From: Actinoplanes ianthinogenes
GTDB taxonomy: Bacteria; Actinomycetota; Actinomycetes; Mycobacteriales; Micromonosporaceae
Length of the DNA: 64,000 nt
NCBI RefSeq assembly: GCF_018324205.1
Contig: NZ_AP023356.1
Coordinates: 372,001-436,000, forward strand
Reading direction: 5' to 3'
Under the pieces are notes generated by a model. It searched no databases and was not told the origin of the DNA. It saw only the letters and a program-made list of their open reading frames with translations. Made by a program: the position numbers and the translations under genes. Positions 51,848 through 62,600 of the stretch are shown in pieces. How positions within the stretch are numbered: position 1 is the first letter of the stretch; each line of letters opens with the position of its first letter.

Positions 51848-53863
51848 GTGTCCTTGCAGAGCGCAGATCCGGCACGGCGCACCCGTGCCCGGGTCGACCG
51901 GTTGCTTCCCGGCATCACCGCGCTCCTCACCGACGGCGTGCAGCAGCGGGAGATCAACGAGGCTGCCGGGCGGGTGCTGCGGGCCGCCGGGGAACGGCCC
52001 GCCGTGGCGCTGCTCGCCGAGGCCGGCCTGGACCATCAGGTGGTCAGCCACCGGATGTGGGCGCCGTTGCTCGGCGACGGGGTAGCGGCGCTCACCCCGG
52101 CCCGGACCACCATCGGCTACGTCACCGCGGTCCGGCTGCATCCGGTGCCCGGTGACCGGACCACGGTCCGCAAGGCCACCGCCTCGTTCCTGACCGGCCC
52201 GGAGATCCTGCGCTGCCGGGCCCGCCTGCTGGCCCAGATCGGCGATCTGCCGGCCGGCGCCGCCGACGCGGAGTGGACGACCGTGCTGGAGCTGGCCCGG
52301 CACGTCTGGGACGCCGCGGACAGCGCGCGGCAGGCCGCGATCGACGAGCTGGCCGGCCTGTACCGGGCGCAGATCTTCGCCGGACGATTCCTCGGCCGCG
52401 ACGGCGTCCCGGTCCGGCTGGAGGCGGTGCACCAGGCCACCATGCCGGTGCGGTGGAGCGACGCGGCCGCCGGGCGGCGCCCGTTCCCGGAGATCGGCGC
52501 GGCCGGTCCGTACGACGCCGACCAGGACCTCGGGCAGAGCGTGCTGCACCGGGTCTTCCCCGCGGTCCGCCGGATCGTGCTGGACGTCGACGTGCCGGAC
52601 GAGCGCTGGCCGATCAGCGAGGACGGGCTCGACCTGATCGACCTGCCGATGCTGGACGGCCGGCTGCGGACCGGCCGGGCCGAGTGGCTGATCGAGACGG
52701 AGCTGGCCGGCGCCGGCGCGGTGGTCACCGTCGAGGGCCCGCAGCGCGAGGCGGAACGGCTGCTGGACCGGCTGCGCGGCCCCTCCCCCACGGTCCTGCG
52801 CGGCCCGGACAACTACCTGGTGCTGCGCGACGGCGGCGCCCTGGCCGACCTGCGCGCCGAGATCTGCAAGCAGGGCCAGGCCGCCTGCCTGGCCGCCCGG
52901 GCGCAGCGCACCGAGGCCGCCTACGAGGGCTTCCGGCAGACCGTCCGCCGGGTGGTCGCGGCGCTGGACGAGACCCCGCTGGCCGCCCCGCCGATGGCCT
53001 CGCCGCAGGAGATGGCGGTGCGTGACCTGCTCGGCCGGATCGGCGCGGAACTGTCCGCGATGACCGACGACGTGGAGCGCGGCATCGCCGGGCCGGCCGC
53101 GTCGCTCGCCGACGGGATCACCCCGTACGCCGCGCTGCGCCAGTGGATCACCACGCAGGTGTACGCCTGGCCGCAGTGGCCCGCGCTCTTCTCCGCCCTG
53201 CGCCACCACGTGCTGGTCCCCGGCGACCTGCCGAGCACACCCGGTCCCCTGCTGGCCCGGTTCGAACGGCTGGTCCACGACCTGCCGGAGGCCTGCGCCC
53301 GGGTGATCGACGCGACCGTGGAGAACTGGCTGCGCCACTGGTCGGTCCGGGTCGCCCCGCTCAAGAGCGAGTTCTTCGAGGTGATCGCGCCGCTGCGGGA
53401 CGGCCCCAGCGACACGGTCGCCCAGCTGCGGCGCGGCGTGCAGTTCGGCTGGCTCACCGAGGCCCGCCCCGAACCGGCCGCCCCGCCGGACGACCAGCGG
53501 GCGAACGGCGCGGTCCGGGCGGCCTTCCCGCTCGACCCGCGGCGCAACCTGCCCTGGCACCAGGACGCCGACGACGCCGGCGGGCACGGGCGGCACCTGA
53601 TGACCGTGATGCGGGTCCGCCGGGAGATGGTCGTCGCCGCGCAGCGGCTCGGCGAGGAGCGGCTCGCCGACGCCCTCGCCGCCCGGGTCGAGACGATCCG
53701 CCGCCGGCTGCGCCTCCAGCGGCAGGCCCAGCAGCAGCCGGACGCCCACGTCCGGGCGCTGCTCGGCGGCGGACCGGCCACCACCGGTGTGGCCCCGCAG
53801 GCCGCCGCCCGCCGGATCGAGGACCTCCTGGAACGCGCCGACTCCGAGGAAGAACACCAATGA
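51848..53863 (+). CDS. Large orphan protein heading the rightward operon
   Basis: 671 residues from the GTG at 51848, chosen for the site CGGAGGGA five bases before it. Mostly helical, soluble, no signal or membrane segment, and no nucleotide-binding loop seen. Segments such as R-I-V-L-D-V-D-V-P near 240 and the long helices at 355-400 and 600-640 do not match a family I know. The C-terminal Q-R-Q-A-Q-Q-Q-P is low complexity. Its place as first gene suggests a core subunit of the Hsp70/VWA/tubulin-like group. Confidence 0.8.
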   Translation: MSLQSADPARRTRARVDRLLPGITALLTDGVQQREINEAAGRVLRAAGERPAVALLAEAGLDHQVVSHRMWAPLLGDGVAALTPARTTIGYVTAVRLHPVPGDRTTVRKATASFLTGPEILRCRARLLAQIGDLPAGAADAEWTTVLELARHVWDAADSARQAAIDELAGLYRAQIFAGRFLGRDGVPVRLEAVHQATMPVRWSDAAAGRRPFPEIGAAGPYDADQDLGQSVLHRVFPAVRRIVLDVDVPDERWPISEDGLDLIDLPMLDGRLRTGRAEWLIETELAGAGAVVTVEGPQREAERLLDRLRGPSPTVLRGPDNYLVLRDGGALADLRAEICKQGQAACLAARAQRTEAAYEGFRQTVRRVVAALDETPLAAPPMASPQEMAVRDLLGRIGAELSAMTDDVERGIAGPAASLADGITPYAALRQWITTQVYAWPQWPALFSALRHHVLVPGDLPSTPGPLLARFERLVHDLPEACARVIDATVENWLRHWSVRVAPLKSEFFEVIAPLRDGPSDTVAQLRRGVQFGWLTEARPEPAAPPDDQRANGAVRAAFPLDPRRNLPWHQDADDAGGHGRHLMTVMRVRREMVVAAQRLGEERLADALAARVETIRRRLRLQRQAQQQPDAHVRALLGGGPATTGVAPQAAARRIEDLLERADSEEEHQ

Positions 53864-53945
53864 GCGAGCTTGCGAGCGAATCGACAAGCACAGTCATCAC
53901 CTCATCGCGACGCCGGAGCGCAGCGGAGGTGGCGCGATGAGCGAG
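53860..53945 (+). repeat. Short element flanked by 9-bp direct repeats at a start codon
   Basis: ATGAGCGAG occurs at 53860 (overlapping the stop of the orphan gene) and again at 53937 (the start of the Hsp70-like gene), 77 bases apart. The DNA between reads as a short open frame in phase with the first ATG (M-S-E-L-A-S-E-S ... S-R-R-R-S-A-A-E-V-A-R) and supplies GGAGGTGGCGCG as the ribosome site of the next gene. The layout looks like a small inserted or duplicated element that hands on a start codon. I recall similar sequences at gene starts in related genomes but cannot verify that here. Confidence 0.5.
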
Positions 53946-56849
53946 GACTACATCGCCGCTGATCCGCACCGGCGCATTCAGCCGGCCCGGCGCCGGATTC
54001 GCGACCCCCGGCACAACGGCCTGGCCGCGGTCGACTTCGGCACCTCCAACTCGACGGTGACGCTGCACGACCCGAACCTGCCCCCACCGGTGCTGCCGAT
54101 GCCCGCCGACCAGCGGGCGGTGCTCGGCCGGGCGGTGGTGCGGATGCTGCGCTCCGAGCCGCAGGTCGAGGAGATCATCGACCGAAGCGCCGGGCAGTGC
54201 CGCGCCGAGTGGGACACGCTGCGCACCCGGCTGGCCCGCGAGCTGACCGGCGGCGGCACACCGGAGAGCCTGGCCGACGCGGTGGAGGCCGAGGAGGGCG
54301 CCCACCACCCGCTGCTCTACGACGTGCTGCTGGCCCTGGAGCTCGCCCAGGCCGGCGGCACCGCGCCGTTCGCCGGCTGGCTGGCCGACCGGCTGCACGG
54401 CTGCTACGACGAGGCGTTCGGCACCCCGGCGCTGGAGCACTACTCGCTCTTCCCGGTACGCCTCGACAACGCCACCGACGAGGACGAGGTCCCGAGCCGG
54501 CTCGACATCACCGCGGTCGACCCGGACCTGTCGGTACGCCTGGGCCGCCCGCAGGCCCTCGGCTCCCCGCTCGCCGCCCCGCTCCGCGGCCTCAAACACC
54601 AGCTGGACAAGCCCGACTTCCGGCACCCGCTCAAGGGCGGCGAGCGCTGGGTGGAGCTGGAACCCCTGCTCGGTGGCGCGTTCGCGTTCCTGCTGGACCG
54701 CACCGACGAGTTCACCCACGCGCACCCGGACCGCCTGGAGGACGCCCCGATCGACCACGTGGTCGCCACCTACCCGACGATGGCGCCGCCCGCGGTCCGC
54801 CGCCGCCTGGAGTCGGTGATCGGCGGCCTGCTCGGCGTCGGTGAGGTGGACCTGCGGTACGACGAGGCGATCGCGGCCGCGCTCTTCTTCCTGATGCGCG
54901 ACCTGGGCGCCAACCACACCATCGGGGTGGAGGCGCTGCGCGCCCGGTTCCGGGCGGTCCCCGGCGACGAGCGGCACCGCGCCGAGAACACCCTGGTGGT
55001 GGATGTGGGCGGGGGCACCACCGACATCGCGCTGATCACCACCCACCTGTACGACGAGACCCCGGAACTGCGGGACGCGCCGCCGGGCAGCACCGGCCGG
55101 CACTACCGGGTGGTCCCCCGGCTGCGCGGCACCAGCGGGCGCAGCCGGCGCGGCGGCGACTTCCTCACCCTCCAGGTGTTCCATCTGATCAAGGCGATGA
55201 TCGCGGACCACCTGCTGACCCTGCCGGACCCGGGCGACGACGCCTTCGCCGAGGAGCCGGAGACCTGGGCCGTCTGGCGGCGCGACACGATCGCCCGGCT
55301 CGACCCGGCGCTGCGGACCGAGGACGGGCGGTACCGGCCGGGAAGCCTGGTCGCCCAGTCCCGGCTGGCGCTCCAGCGGGACACCGCGGTCGCCGAGCCG
55401 CCGGCCGGGCAGCGGGCCCGCGACAACGTGGAGCTGGTGATCGGCACCCGGACCGCCGGGTGGCACGCGGACGCCCTGGCCGCCCGGGAGAAGGCGTTCA
55501 CCACGCTCTGGGAGCTCGCCGAGGCCGCGAAGATCGGCATCGGCCCGCACCGCGCGTACGGGTTCCCGGCCGACAAGGTGCAGGACATCGCCCGCGCGGT
55601 GGTCCCGGCGCCGGCCGGCCTGCCGCCCGGGATCGGCAGCGACCTGGACCCGCTGACCTACGAGGACTTCGAGACGGTCTGCCGGCCGATGCTGGAGGAG
55701 ATCAGCCGGTTGGCCGCCGCCCTGGCCCGCACCCGGCTCACCGGCGGCGAGCGGCTGGACCGGGTGATCCTCACCGGCAAGGCCAGCCAGCTCGGCCTGG
55801 CCTCCGAGGTGGTGTCCCGGGAGCTGCGCACCGGGCAGGGGCCGCAGGGCCGGCCGGTGCAGGTGGTGGTGGAGCGGACCTATGCCAAGAACGCCGCGTC
55901 GATGGGCGCCGCCTGGGCCGCGTCGATGAGCTCGTACGACGTCGCCGAACCGGACGAGGAACTGCTCCGGCAGGGCGCCACCTCGGTCTCCATCGAGGTG
56001 GACAACCTGCTGCTCGACCTGCCCTGCACGCTGAGCATGCGCGGCTCCAGCGACCAGAACCGCGCGCTGCTCAAGGTCGGCACGCCGTTCCAGGAGCTGC
56101 CCGGCGGGCGGTTACGGGCGTACGCCACCATCGGCCTGCTGCCGAACCGGCTGGTGATCCTGCGCGAGGTGGACGGCGGCCAGCCGCTGCCGTGGGGCAT
56201 GTTCCGCTGGTCGGACCTGAACGTGCGGCTCGCCGAGGAGAGCGGGCTCCGGCTCGATCCGCAGATCTGGCCCCGGCAGATCCGCTGCGGGATCGAGGCG
56301 GACGGCGGTCTCGACGTGTCGTTGCTGCTCTGGCGGGGCGAGCGCCCGGTCTACCGGGTGGATCGCACGTCGATGGCGGTCCGCATCCCCCTCGCCGACG
56401 GCGCGGTGCCGGACCTGGACCGGCTGGCCGACCGGATCCTGGTGGCCGGCGCGTCGGCGGCGCCGGCCCGCCCGGCGCTGCGCGGTGACCCGGCGCCGAC
56501 CCGGGAACGGTTCGCCGACGAGGAGGGCGCGGTCCGCCCCGCCCTGCTCGGGCACGCGCCGCTGCCGCCGCCGGACGAGGACGGGCGCTGGGCCTTCCTG
56601 CTGCACGACGAGCAGGGCCGGCAGCAGCTGCTGGGCCGCCTGGCCGCGACGCCCGGCCCGCTGGTGCCGCACCTGGTCAGCGTGGACGAGGAGGGCGCGA
56701 TCCGGGTGCACGCCGGCGACCCGCCGCTGTGGACCGGCGACTCCCCGATCGACATCGAGCACCGCCCCGGGATGGTGTACCGCCATCCGCTCGGCACGCC
56801 GAGGTCCGAGAACGACGACCACGACAACCCCTTCGACGGGACGCACTGA
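53937..56849 (+). CDS. Hsp70-like ATPase with divergent C-terminus
   Basis: 970 residues. The actin/Hsp70 ATPase core is clear: phosphate-1 A-V-D-F-G-T-S-N-S near 31, phosphate-2 V-V-D-V-G-G-G-T-T-D near 357 and adenosine motif L-T-G-K-A-S-Q-L-G near 611. Large inserts lie between phosphate-1 and phosphate-2 (residues 60-200), and the core is much longer than DnaK. After the core come a beta-rich part near 680-800 and a C-terminal region not like the DnaK substrate domain. GGAGGTGG precedes the ATG. Likely an ATP-driven assembly factor for its operon partners. The stop overlaps the next ATG by one base. Confidence 0.87.
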   Translation: MSEDYIAADPHRRIQPARRRIRDPRHNGLAAVDFGTSNSTVTLHDPNLPPPVLPMPADQRAVLGRAVVRMLRSEPQVEEIIDRSAGQCRAEWDTLRTRLARELTGGGTPESLADAVEAEEGAHHPLLYDVLLALELAQAGGTAPFAGWLADRLHGCYDEAFGTPALEHYSLFPVRLDNATDEDEVPSRLDITAVDPDLSVRLGRPQALGSPLAAPLRGLKHQLDKPDFRHPLKGGERWVELEPLLGGAFAFLLDRTDEFTHAHPDRLEDAPIDHVVATYPTMAPPAVRRRLESVIGGLLGVGEVDLRYDEAIAAALFFLMRDLGANHTIGVEALRARFRAVPGDERHRAENTLVVDVGGGTTDIALITTHLYDETPELRDAPPGSTGRHYRVVPRLRGTSGRSRRGGDFLTLQVFHLIKAMIADHLLTLPDPGDDAFAEEPETWAVWRRDTIARLDPALRTEDGRYRPGSLVAQSRLALQRDTAVAEPPAGQRARDNVELVIGTRTAGWHADALAAREKAFTTLWELAEAAKIGIGPHRAYGFPADKVQDIARAVVPAPAGLPPGIGSDLDPLTYEDFETVCRPMLEEISRLAAALARTRLTGGERLDRVILTGKASQLGLASEVVSRELRTGQGPQGRPVQVVVERTYAKNAASMGAAWAASMSSYDVAEPDEELLRQGATSVSIEVDNLLLDLPCTLSMRGSSDQNRALLKVGTPFQELPGGRLRAYATIGLLPNRLVILREVDGGQPLPWGMFRWSDLNVRLAEESGLRLDPQIWPRQIRCGIEADGGLDVSLLLWRGERPVYRVDRTSMAVRIPLADGAVPDLDRLADRILVAGASAAPARPALRGDPAPTRERFADEEGAVRPALLGHAPLPPPDEDGRWAFLLHDEQGRQQLLGRLAATPGPLVPHLVSVDEEGAIRVHAGDPPLWTGDSPIDIEHRPGMVYRHPLGTPRSENDDHDNPFDGTH

Positions 56850-58129
56850 TGACCCTCTCCAATCCCCCGGCCTCGCTCGAGGACCTGCTGCACGACGCGG
56901 CGCTGCACGACGGGCCGCTGGCGCGCGTGGTGGCCGACCAGCTGACCCGGCTGCTGGTCGCGGTCGACGAGATCAGTTACGGCACCAGCATCGACGTGGC
57001 CCGCGCGCAGGGTGCGGCGCGGCCCGACCAGGAGGCGACGATGGCGCTCGGCAACGCGCTGGTCCACCGGTTGAAGGGACTGTTCGCCGGACGGCGCGAG
57101 GCGGCCGGCCCGGTGCCCGACCAGCCCCCGAAGGTGACCCACCAGGTGGTGCCGACCGTGGCGGAGAAGCCGCGGGCCACCGCGACGGTGCGGCCCGGCG
57201 CGGTCGAGCGCGGCCGCATCGACGAGGGCATCCAGCAGGTGTTCCAGGACTTCGCGGAGAGCCCGCAGGTGCGCGCGGTCCTGGGCGCCGACCCGCTGCC
57301 CGGCCGGACGCCGGTGCAGGACTGGCCGGCGTTCCACCTCGGGCTGCTGCGCCTGCACCGCGACCAGGCCGAGCACTGGCGCGCCAAGCTGAGCCGGTAC
57401 CTGCCGGTGGAGTTCACCCGGCCGGTGCGCGGCTGGACCGAGGTGCTGGCCGACATCGAGGGCAAGCAGGTGCTGATCCCGGCCTCGCACGACCATCCGG
57501 GGACGGTGGCCTGGCGGGACGCGCCGCCCCACGACATCGTGGGCACCGCGTTCGGCGAGCGGGTGCAGCAGCACCGCCGGATCGCCGGGATCGCCTCGCA
57601 GATGCTCTGGCTGGCCCGGGAGGACCGGACGGCACAGTACGCCACCCAGGGCGGCCTGGTTCCGGCGCAGCGCGCCTACACCGAGTTCCAGCGTGACGTG
57701 CGGGAGGGGCTGACGGCGTACCGCAGCGCCGAGAGCGGCACCGACGGCCGGATCACCGTGTTGCGCGCCGCCCAGCTGGCCGAGGTGCTGCGCTCGGTGC
57801 TGCACCAGCCGGTGGCGGCGCCGGGCAGCTGGTGGGCCGACGCGCGGGCCGAGGCGATGACCTTCGTGCGGGACACCGGTTCCGCGTACGCGCCGCAGCT
57901 GAAGGTGAAGGACCTGGGCATCCGCACGTCCTACCCGGAGCTGCGCGGCAGCCGGGAGGCGGATCCGGAGAGCGACATCCGGCTGCCGGTGACCGACCCG
58001 GCCGACTCCGGGCGGATCTTCGACTGCCTGCGCCCCGCGCTGCTGGAACCGAGCGGGATCTACCGCAGCGGCCGGGTGATCTACGGCGGGGACCTGGTGG
58101 ACACCCGGGAGAGGAGACCGTCGTCATGA
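56849..58129 (+). CDS. Orphan protein between Hsp70-like and VWA genes
   Basis: 426 residues, start overlapping the previous stop (TGATG). Helical and soluble. An N-terminal 80-residue helical part (L-E-D-L-L-H-D-A-A-L) is followed by a Pro/Val linker (residues 85-115) and a larger domain with H-L-G-L-L-R-L-H-R-D-Q-A-E-H-W near 168 and V-L-I-P-A-S-H-D-H-P near 207. The His/Asp/Glu-rich helix might bind metal, but no family is recognised. Overlaps the VWA gene by four bases, so the proteins are made together. Confidence 0.8.
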   Translation: MTLSNPPASLEDLLHDAALHDGPLARVVADQLTRLLVAVDEISYGTSIDVARAQGAARPDQEATMALGNALVHRLKGLFAGRREAAGPVPDQPPKVTHQVVPTVAEKPRATATVRPGAVERGRIDEGIQQVFQDFAESPQVRAVLGADPLPGRTPVQDWPAFHLGLLRLHRDQAEHWRAKLSRYLPVEFTRPVRGWTEVLADIEGKQVLIPASHDHPGTVAWRDAPPHDIVGTAFGERVQQHRRIAGIASQMLWLAREDRTAQYATQGGLVPAQRAYTEFQRDVREGLTAYRSAESGTDGRITVLRAAQLAEVLRSVLHQPVAAPGSWWADARAEAMTFVRDTGSAYAPQLKVKDLGIRTSYPELRGSREADPESDIRLPVTDPADSGRIFDCLRPALLEPSGIYRSGRVIYGGDLVDTRERRPSS

Positions 58130-59625
58130 TCGCCGCGCGACGGCTCCTGGCGTACGCAAGCCTGCTGTTCTTGATCGTGATGGTGCCCGTCCCGGCGCGG
58201 GCCGAACCGGCGCCGACGCCCCTGCCCGAGGTGCTGCGCGCCCTGCGCACCGACAATCTCCCGGCCGACTACGTGGTCCTGCTCGACGTCTCGTCGTCCA
58301 TGCAGCCGGCCGGCGGGCCGGACCTCTACACCCGCGCCCAGCAGGCGTTACGTCCCCTGCTCGACGCCCTCGACCCGGTCGACCGGCTGCACCTGTTCGC
58401 CTTCGCCGACCGGCCGGACCCGACGTTCACCGCGGCGATCGGCGACGCCGGGGCGAGCGTGCTGAGCCGGTTGCCGGGCCGCGCCGAGGGCGGGCGGACC
58501 GACATCGGCGCGGCGATCGAGGCGGCGCTGGACACCATCGACCTGCCGGACGCGACCGATCCGGCCACCGTCGTCCTGCTCACCGACGGTAAGCAGGACG
58601 CGCCGGCGAACTCGAAGTACGCCGGGAACCTCGACGCGGCGATCGAGCAGCTGCGCAACCGGGCCGCCGGTGTCGAGCGGCGGCGCCCGGTCCGCGCGCT
58701 GGGCATCCCGCTCACCGGCCAGACCGACGTGGCGCTGCTGGACAAGGTCTTCGACGACACCGTGCTGATGGATCTGCCGCCCGAGCAGGTCGGCGACTAC
58801 CTCAGCAAGGTCGGCGCCCGGGTGGCGGTGGCCAAGGCCGCCGCCCTGGTCGCGCGGGACAAACCCGCGATCACGCTGACCCCCGATCAAACCCGTCTTT
58901 CGGTACGCGATGAGCCGGTCACGGTCACCGTCACCGTCCGCAACAACGCCGCCAAGGTCCCGCTGACCGTGCTCCTGACGGCCGCCGCCGACGGCGTCTC
59001 CCTGCCGGTCGAGGTGCTCGCCGGGGAGACGGCCGTGGCGCCGGGCGCCGAGCAGCAGGTCCGGCTGCGGATCGGGCCGGCGAGCAAGACCGGCTTCTGG
59101 ATCGGTGGCGAGCGCTCCACGCCGGGCACCCTGCGCATCGAGGCGGCGGTCGGCTCGCCGTGGCACGACGTGATCGAGCAGGACTTGCTGCTGAAGTTCG
59201 CGCCGCCGCCGGCCCAGGTCAGGCTGCCGCTGGAGGCGGTCGCGACCGGACTCTCCCCGTGGTATCTGGCGTTCCTGATCCTCGCCGTGCTCGTGGTGGC
59301 ACTGCTGGGCTGGCGGGCCCGCCGCCATCACTGGCGGCCGATGGGCGGCGGCTACCTGACCATCACCGAGCAGGGCGCCGGCGTGCCGTACCGGCAGATG
59401 CTCTCCGGCCGCAAGGTCAGCATCCCGTCGACGCATGGCTCCGGCACAGCGCCGCGGGGCACCGGCACGGTTCGCGCCTTCCGGCAGAAGAAACAGGTCG
59501 GCGCCGGCAAGGAGCTGGTCCTGCGGATCGACTGGAAGCGGGCCGGCAAGCAGCACAAGGTCATCTGCCGGCCGCGGCAGACCAAGCCCCTCACCGACGG
59601 CACCACCTTCACCTACCAACCCTGA
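58126..59625 (+). CDS. Membrane-anchored VWA-domain protein
   Basis: 499 residues. Signal peptide at 1-26 (cleavage near A-R-A-E). A von Willebrand A domain covers 45-230, with the metal-ion site D-V-S-S-S near 52, the conserved T in G-G-R-T-D near 125 and L-L-T-D-G-K near 150. A beta-sandwich follows (V-T-V-T-V-T-V-R-N-N near 267), then one membrane helix (W-Y-L-A-F-L-I-L-A-V-L-V-V-A-L-L near 380) and a basic cytoplasmic tail of about 100 residues that may fold as a small beta domain. The VWA part lies outside and the tail inside, giving a link across the membrane to the tubulin-like protein encoded next. Confidence 0.88.
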   Translation: MIAARRLLAYASLLFLIVMVPVPARAEPAPTPLPEVLRALRTDNLPADYVVLLDVSSSMQPAGGPDLYTRAQQALRPLLDALDPVDRLHLFAFADRPDPTFTAAIGDAGASVLSRLPGRAEGGRTDIGAAIEAALDTIDLPDATDPATVVLLTDGKQDAPANSKYAGNLDAAIEQLRNRAAGVERRRPVRALGIPLTGQTDVALLDKVFDDTVLMDLPPEQVGDYLSKVGARVAVAKAAALVARDKPAITLTPDQTRLSVRDEPVTVTVTVRNNAAKVPLTVLLTAAADGVSLPVEVLAGETAVAPGAEQQVRLRIGPASKTGFWIGGERSTPGTLRIEAAVGSPWHDVIEQDLLLKFAPPPAQVRLPLEAVATGLSPWYLAFLILAVLVVALLGWRARRHHWRPMGGGYLTITEQGAGVPYRQMLSGRKVSIPSTHGSGTAPRGTGTVRAFRQKKQVGAGKELVLRIDWKRAGKQHKVICRPRQTKPLTDGTTFTYQP

Positions 59626-59641
59626 CCTCGGAGGTTCCCTC

Positions 59642-62600
59642 GTGCTTCCCGCACTGGTGATCGGGCTCGGCGGCACCGGGAGCGCCGCCGCGGCCCACTT
59701 GAAGGCCCGCCTCGCGACCGAGCAGCGCTGGCAGGACCTGGACCGCGACGCGGCCGCGCCGGCCCGCGGCGACGGCCGCCCCTACGACTGGCCGATCCTG
59801 CTGCGCGCCCTGGACGTGGACCGGCGCAACCGGCCCCGGGTGGACGGGCTGAGCCTCGACGCGGACGTGGAGGACCTGTACCTCAACGGCTCGATCGGCG
59901 GCATGATCGACAAGATCCGGCAGGGCCGGGAGACCGCCCAGGCGTTCTACCCGACCGTGGTGCCGTGGTTCGGCCCGGAGGACGCCCGGCGGATCCGCGA
60001 CGACGAGGCGCTCGACTTCCTCAGCGAGGGCGCCGGGCAGATCCGCTCGTTCGGACGGCTGTCGTTCTTCGCCGACGTGCTCGGCTCGGCCCCGGTGACC
60101 AAGCGCCTGGAGGACGCGCTCGACCAGCTCACCCGGGTGCACGCGGACGTCACGCCGAACATCTACATCATCACCTCGACGGCCGGCGGCACCGGCGCCG
60201 GCATCCTGCTCGACGTCCTGGCCACCTTGCAGCGGATGCGCCAGGCGCACGGCGCGGACTTCTCGGTCACGCTGTTCTGCGTGCTCTCCGGCGCGTTCCG
60301 GCGGCGGCTGGACGGCCCGCAGCGGCAGCGCAGCGAGGCCAACGGCTACGCGCTGCTGCGCGAGCTGGACCGGCTCATGCACGTCGGCCGCGAGCACCCG
60401 GCCGACTTCCGCTGGGCGCCGCGCGACGCGCACCAGATGACCGCCGCGCCGGTGCAGTACACCTACTTCATCGACGGCCGGCGCTCCCGTTCGGCGGCCC
60501 GCCGGCTGGAGGGCTTCGGCCCGGAGACGGTCTCCCCGGTCGCGGTCGCCGACGCGGTCTACGCCCACCTGCTGCCCACCGTCGGCGCCGCGTTCAGCAG
60601 CTACCGGGTCAACGCCCGGCAGTACCGGCAGGGCGCCACCGACCTGTACTCGACGTTCGGCGTCTACATGATCGAGTACGCCTGGGAGCCGGTGATCCGC
60701 GGCCTGGTCAGCCGGGCCGCGCTCGAGGTGCTCCAGAGCATGCCGGTCAAGGCGGCACGCTCGCTCGGCGACGACGTCGGTCAGTTCCTGCTCGGCGCGA
60801 TGGACATCCCGGACGCCGGTGGGGCGCTGCCACCGCCGGTGCTCCAGGAACTGGACAGCGAACCGGCGCAGCAGGGCCTGCTCGGCCCGACGGTCAGCTG
60901 GCTGCAATCGCGGGACGGCGGCCAGCCGTTCCCGGAGGTGCCGAACCTGATGCTGCCGTTCGAGGACATCACGTCGTTCCGGACCGACCACCGCGGGCAG
61001 GTGGTGATCGACCGGACGCAGGAGACGGTCCGGGCGTTCTGGGGTGACCGGGACGTGCCGCTCACCACGAAGACCCGGCTCCAGTGGCACCCGGTCGCCG
61101 AGCACCACGAACGGCTCATCGGCCGGGACTGGGCGGTGGCGCTGCGCGGCGCGGTGGCCCGGGTGATGTCCCGGCGGGACGGCGGGCCGCGTACCGGGCT
61201 GGCCTTCCTCGACCTGGTGCGGGAGCGGCTGGAGACGTACCGGGCCCGGGTGGAGAACGCGCCGCGGCAGGACCCGGCGCACCTCAAGGCGGCCCGGGAC
61301 TACGCCGAGGAGAAGGCCCGCGAGGACCGGGGTTTCCGGCGTGGCCGGCACCAGCTCGACTACCTGGGCGCCGAGTACGCCCTGCTGCTCGCGCACCTCC
61401 AGGCCGACTGTCACGAACGCACGCTGCGGATGCTGGACCGGATGACGCAGGAGGTCACCGCGGTCCGGGCGGAGACCGACCGGTGGCGCTCGACGGTCGA
61501 CGACGCGGCGCAGGCCCTCGCCCGGTCGATCGAGGACGTCCGCAAGGAACGCCGGGACGCCGAGAAGTTCCCGCTGCGGCACGTCGTGCCGCAGGTCGAC
61601 GACCAGGACACCGAGCAGTGGCTGTACGACCGGTCGGTGACCTCGCTGGACACCGTCGCCGAGGCGATGGCGTGGAAGGTCGACACCAGCGGGCCGAAGC
61701 CGGGCCTGGTCCTGGCCACCTCCCCGGCGGGATCGACGGCCTCGCCGCCCGCCTCCTCGTCACTGGTCGATCAGGTGGTCGGCGCGCTGTCCGGCCGGGC
61801 CCGGCCGATCTTCGCGCCGCTGCGCCAGCTGTCGGTGTTCGAGCTGCTGGAACGCTCGAAGCGGCCGGCCGACGACATCGGCAAGGAGCTCAAGGACGGC
61901 GCGGACTGGCTGGTCGACTACGACACCGACGAGCACCTGCGGCTGGTCAACCAGTCCCCGGACGACGACGACCCGCACCAGAAGATGCACTACGCGTTCG
62001 CCGCCCTGCCCGCGGCCGGGATGCCGGGCGCGCGGCTGAGCCGGGAGCTCTGGGAGTACCTGGGCCAGCAGCAGGTCGACCTGAACAACATCGTCCCGTC
62101 GGCCGAGTCGTCGGACCGCCCGGTCACCGACAAGATCATGCTGTTCGCCTCGTGGCACTCGCTGCGGCTGGGCGCCTTCGACGGCTTCAACGACCTGCGC
62201 CGCTCGTACGAGGACCGCCGGGCCGTCCCGCCGTCCCCGCACGTGATCGCCGAGGAGAAGAACGCCGCCCTGCTCGAGGCGAAGTCCGAGGACCTGGTCG
62301 GGGTCGGCGTGCTGCCCCGCCCGCTCCCCCGGCTCACCGGCGACAACCTGCTGCTCTGCCGCGACTTCGACCTGCTCACCGCGGCCGCGGTGGCGCTGGC
62401 CAACGAACGGCTCGCCCCGATGTTCCCGCCCGGCGACTCGGAGCAGGTGCTGGGCTGGCAGACCCGTTCCCACCGCGGCGAGCCCGGCCAGGACCTGGGC
62501 GACGAGGCCCGCCTCGGCCGCCTGCTGAAGAGCCTGATGACCGCCGGCACGAAACTGGCCGAGATCCGCCGGGGCGCGGTGCTGGCCGCTGCCGAGGAGG

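Noticed and set aside
52117..53887. Long antisense frames opposite the orphan 671-residue gene.
   Set aside because: High GC keeps antisense frames open. The rightward frame has the ribosome site and promoter.
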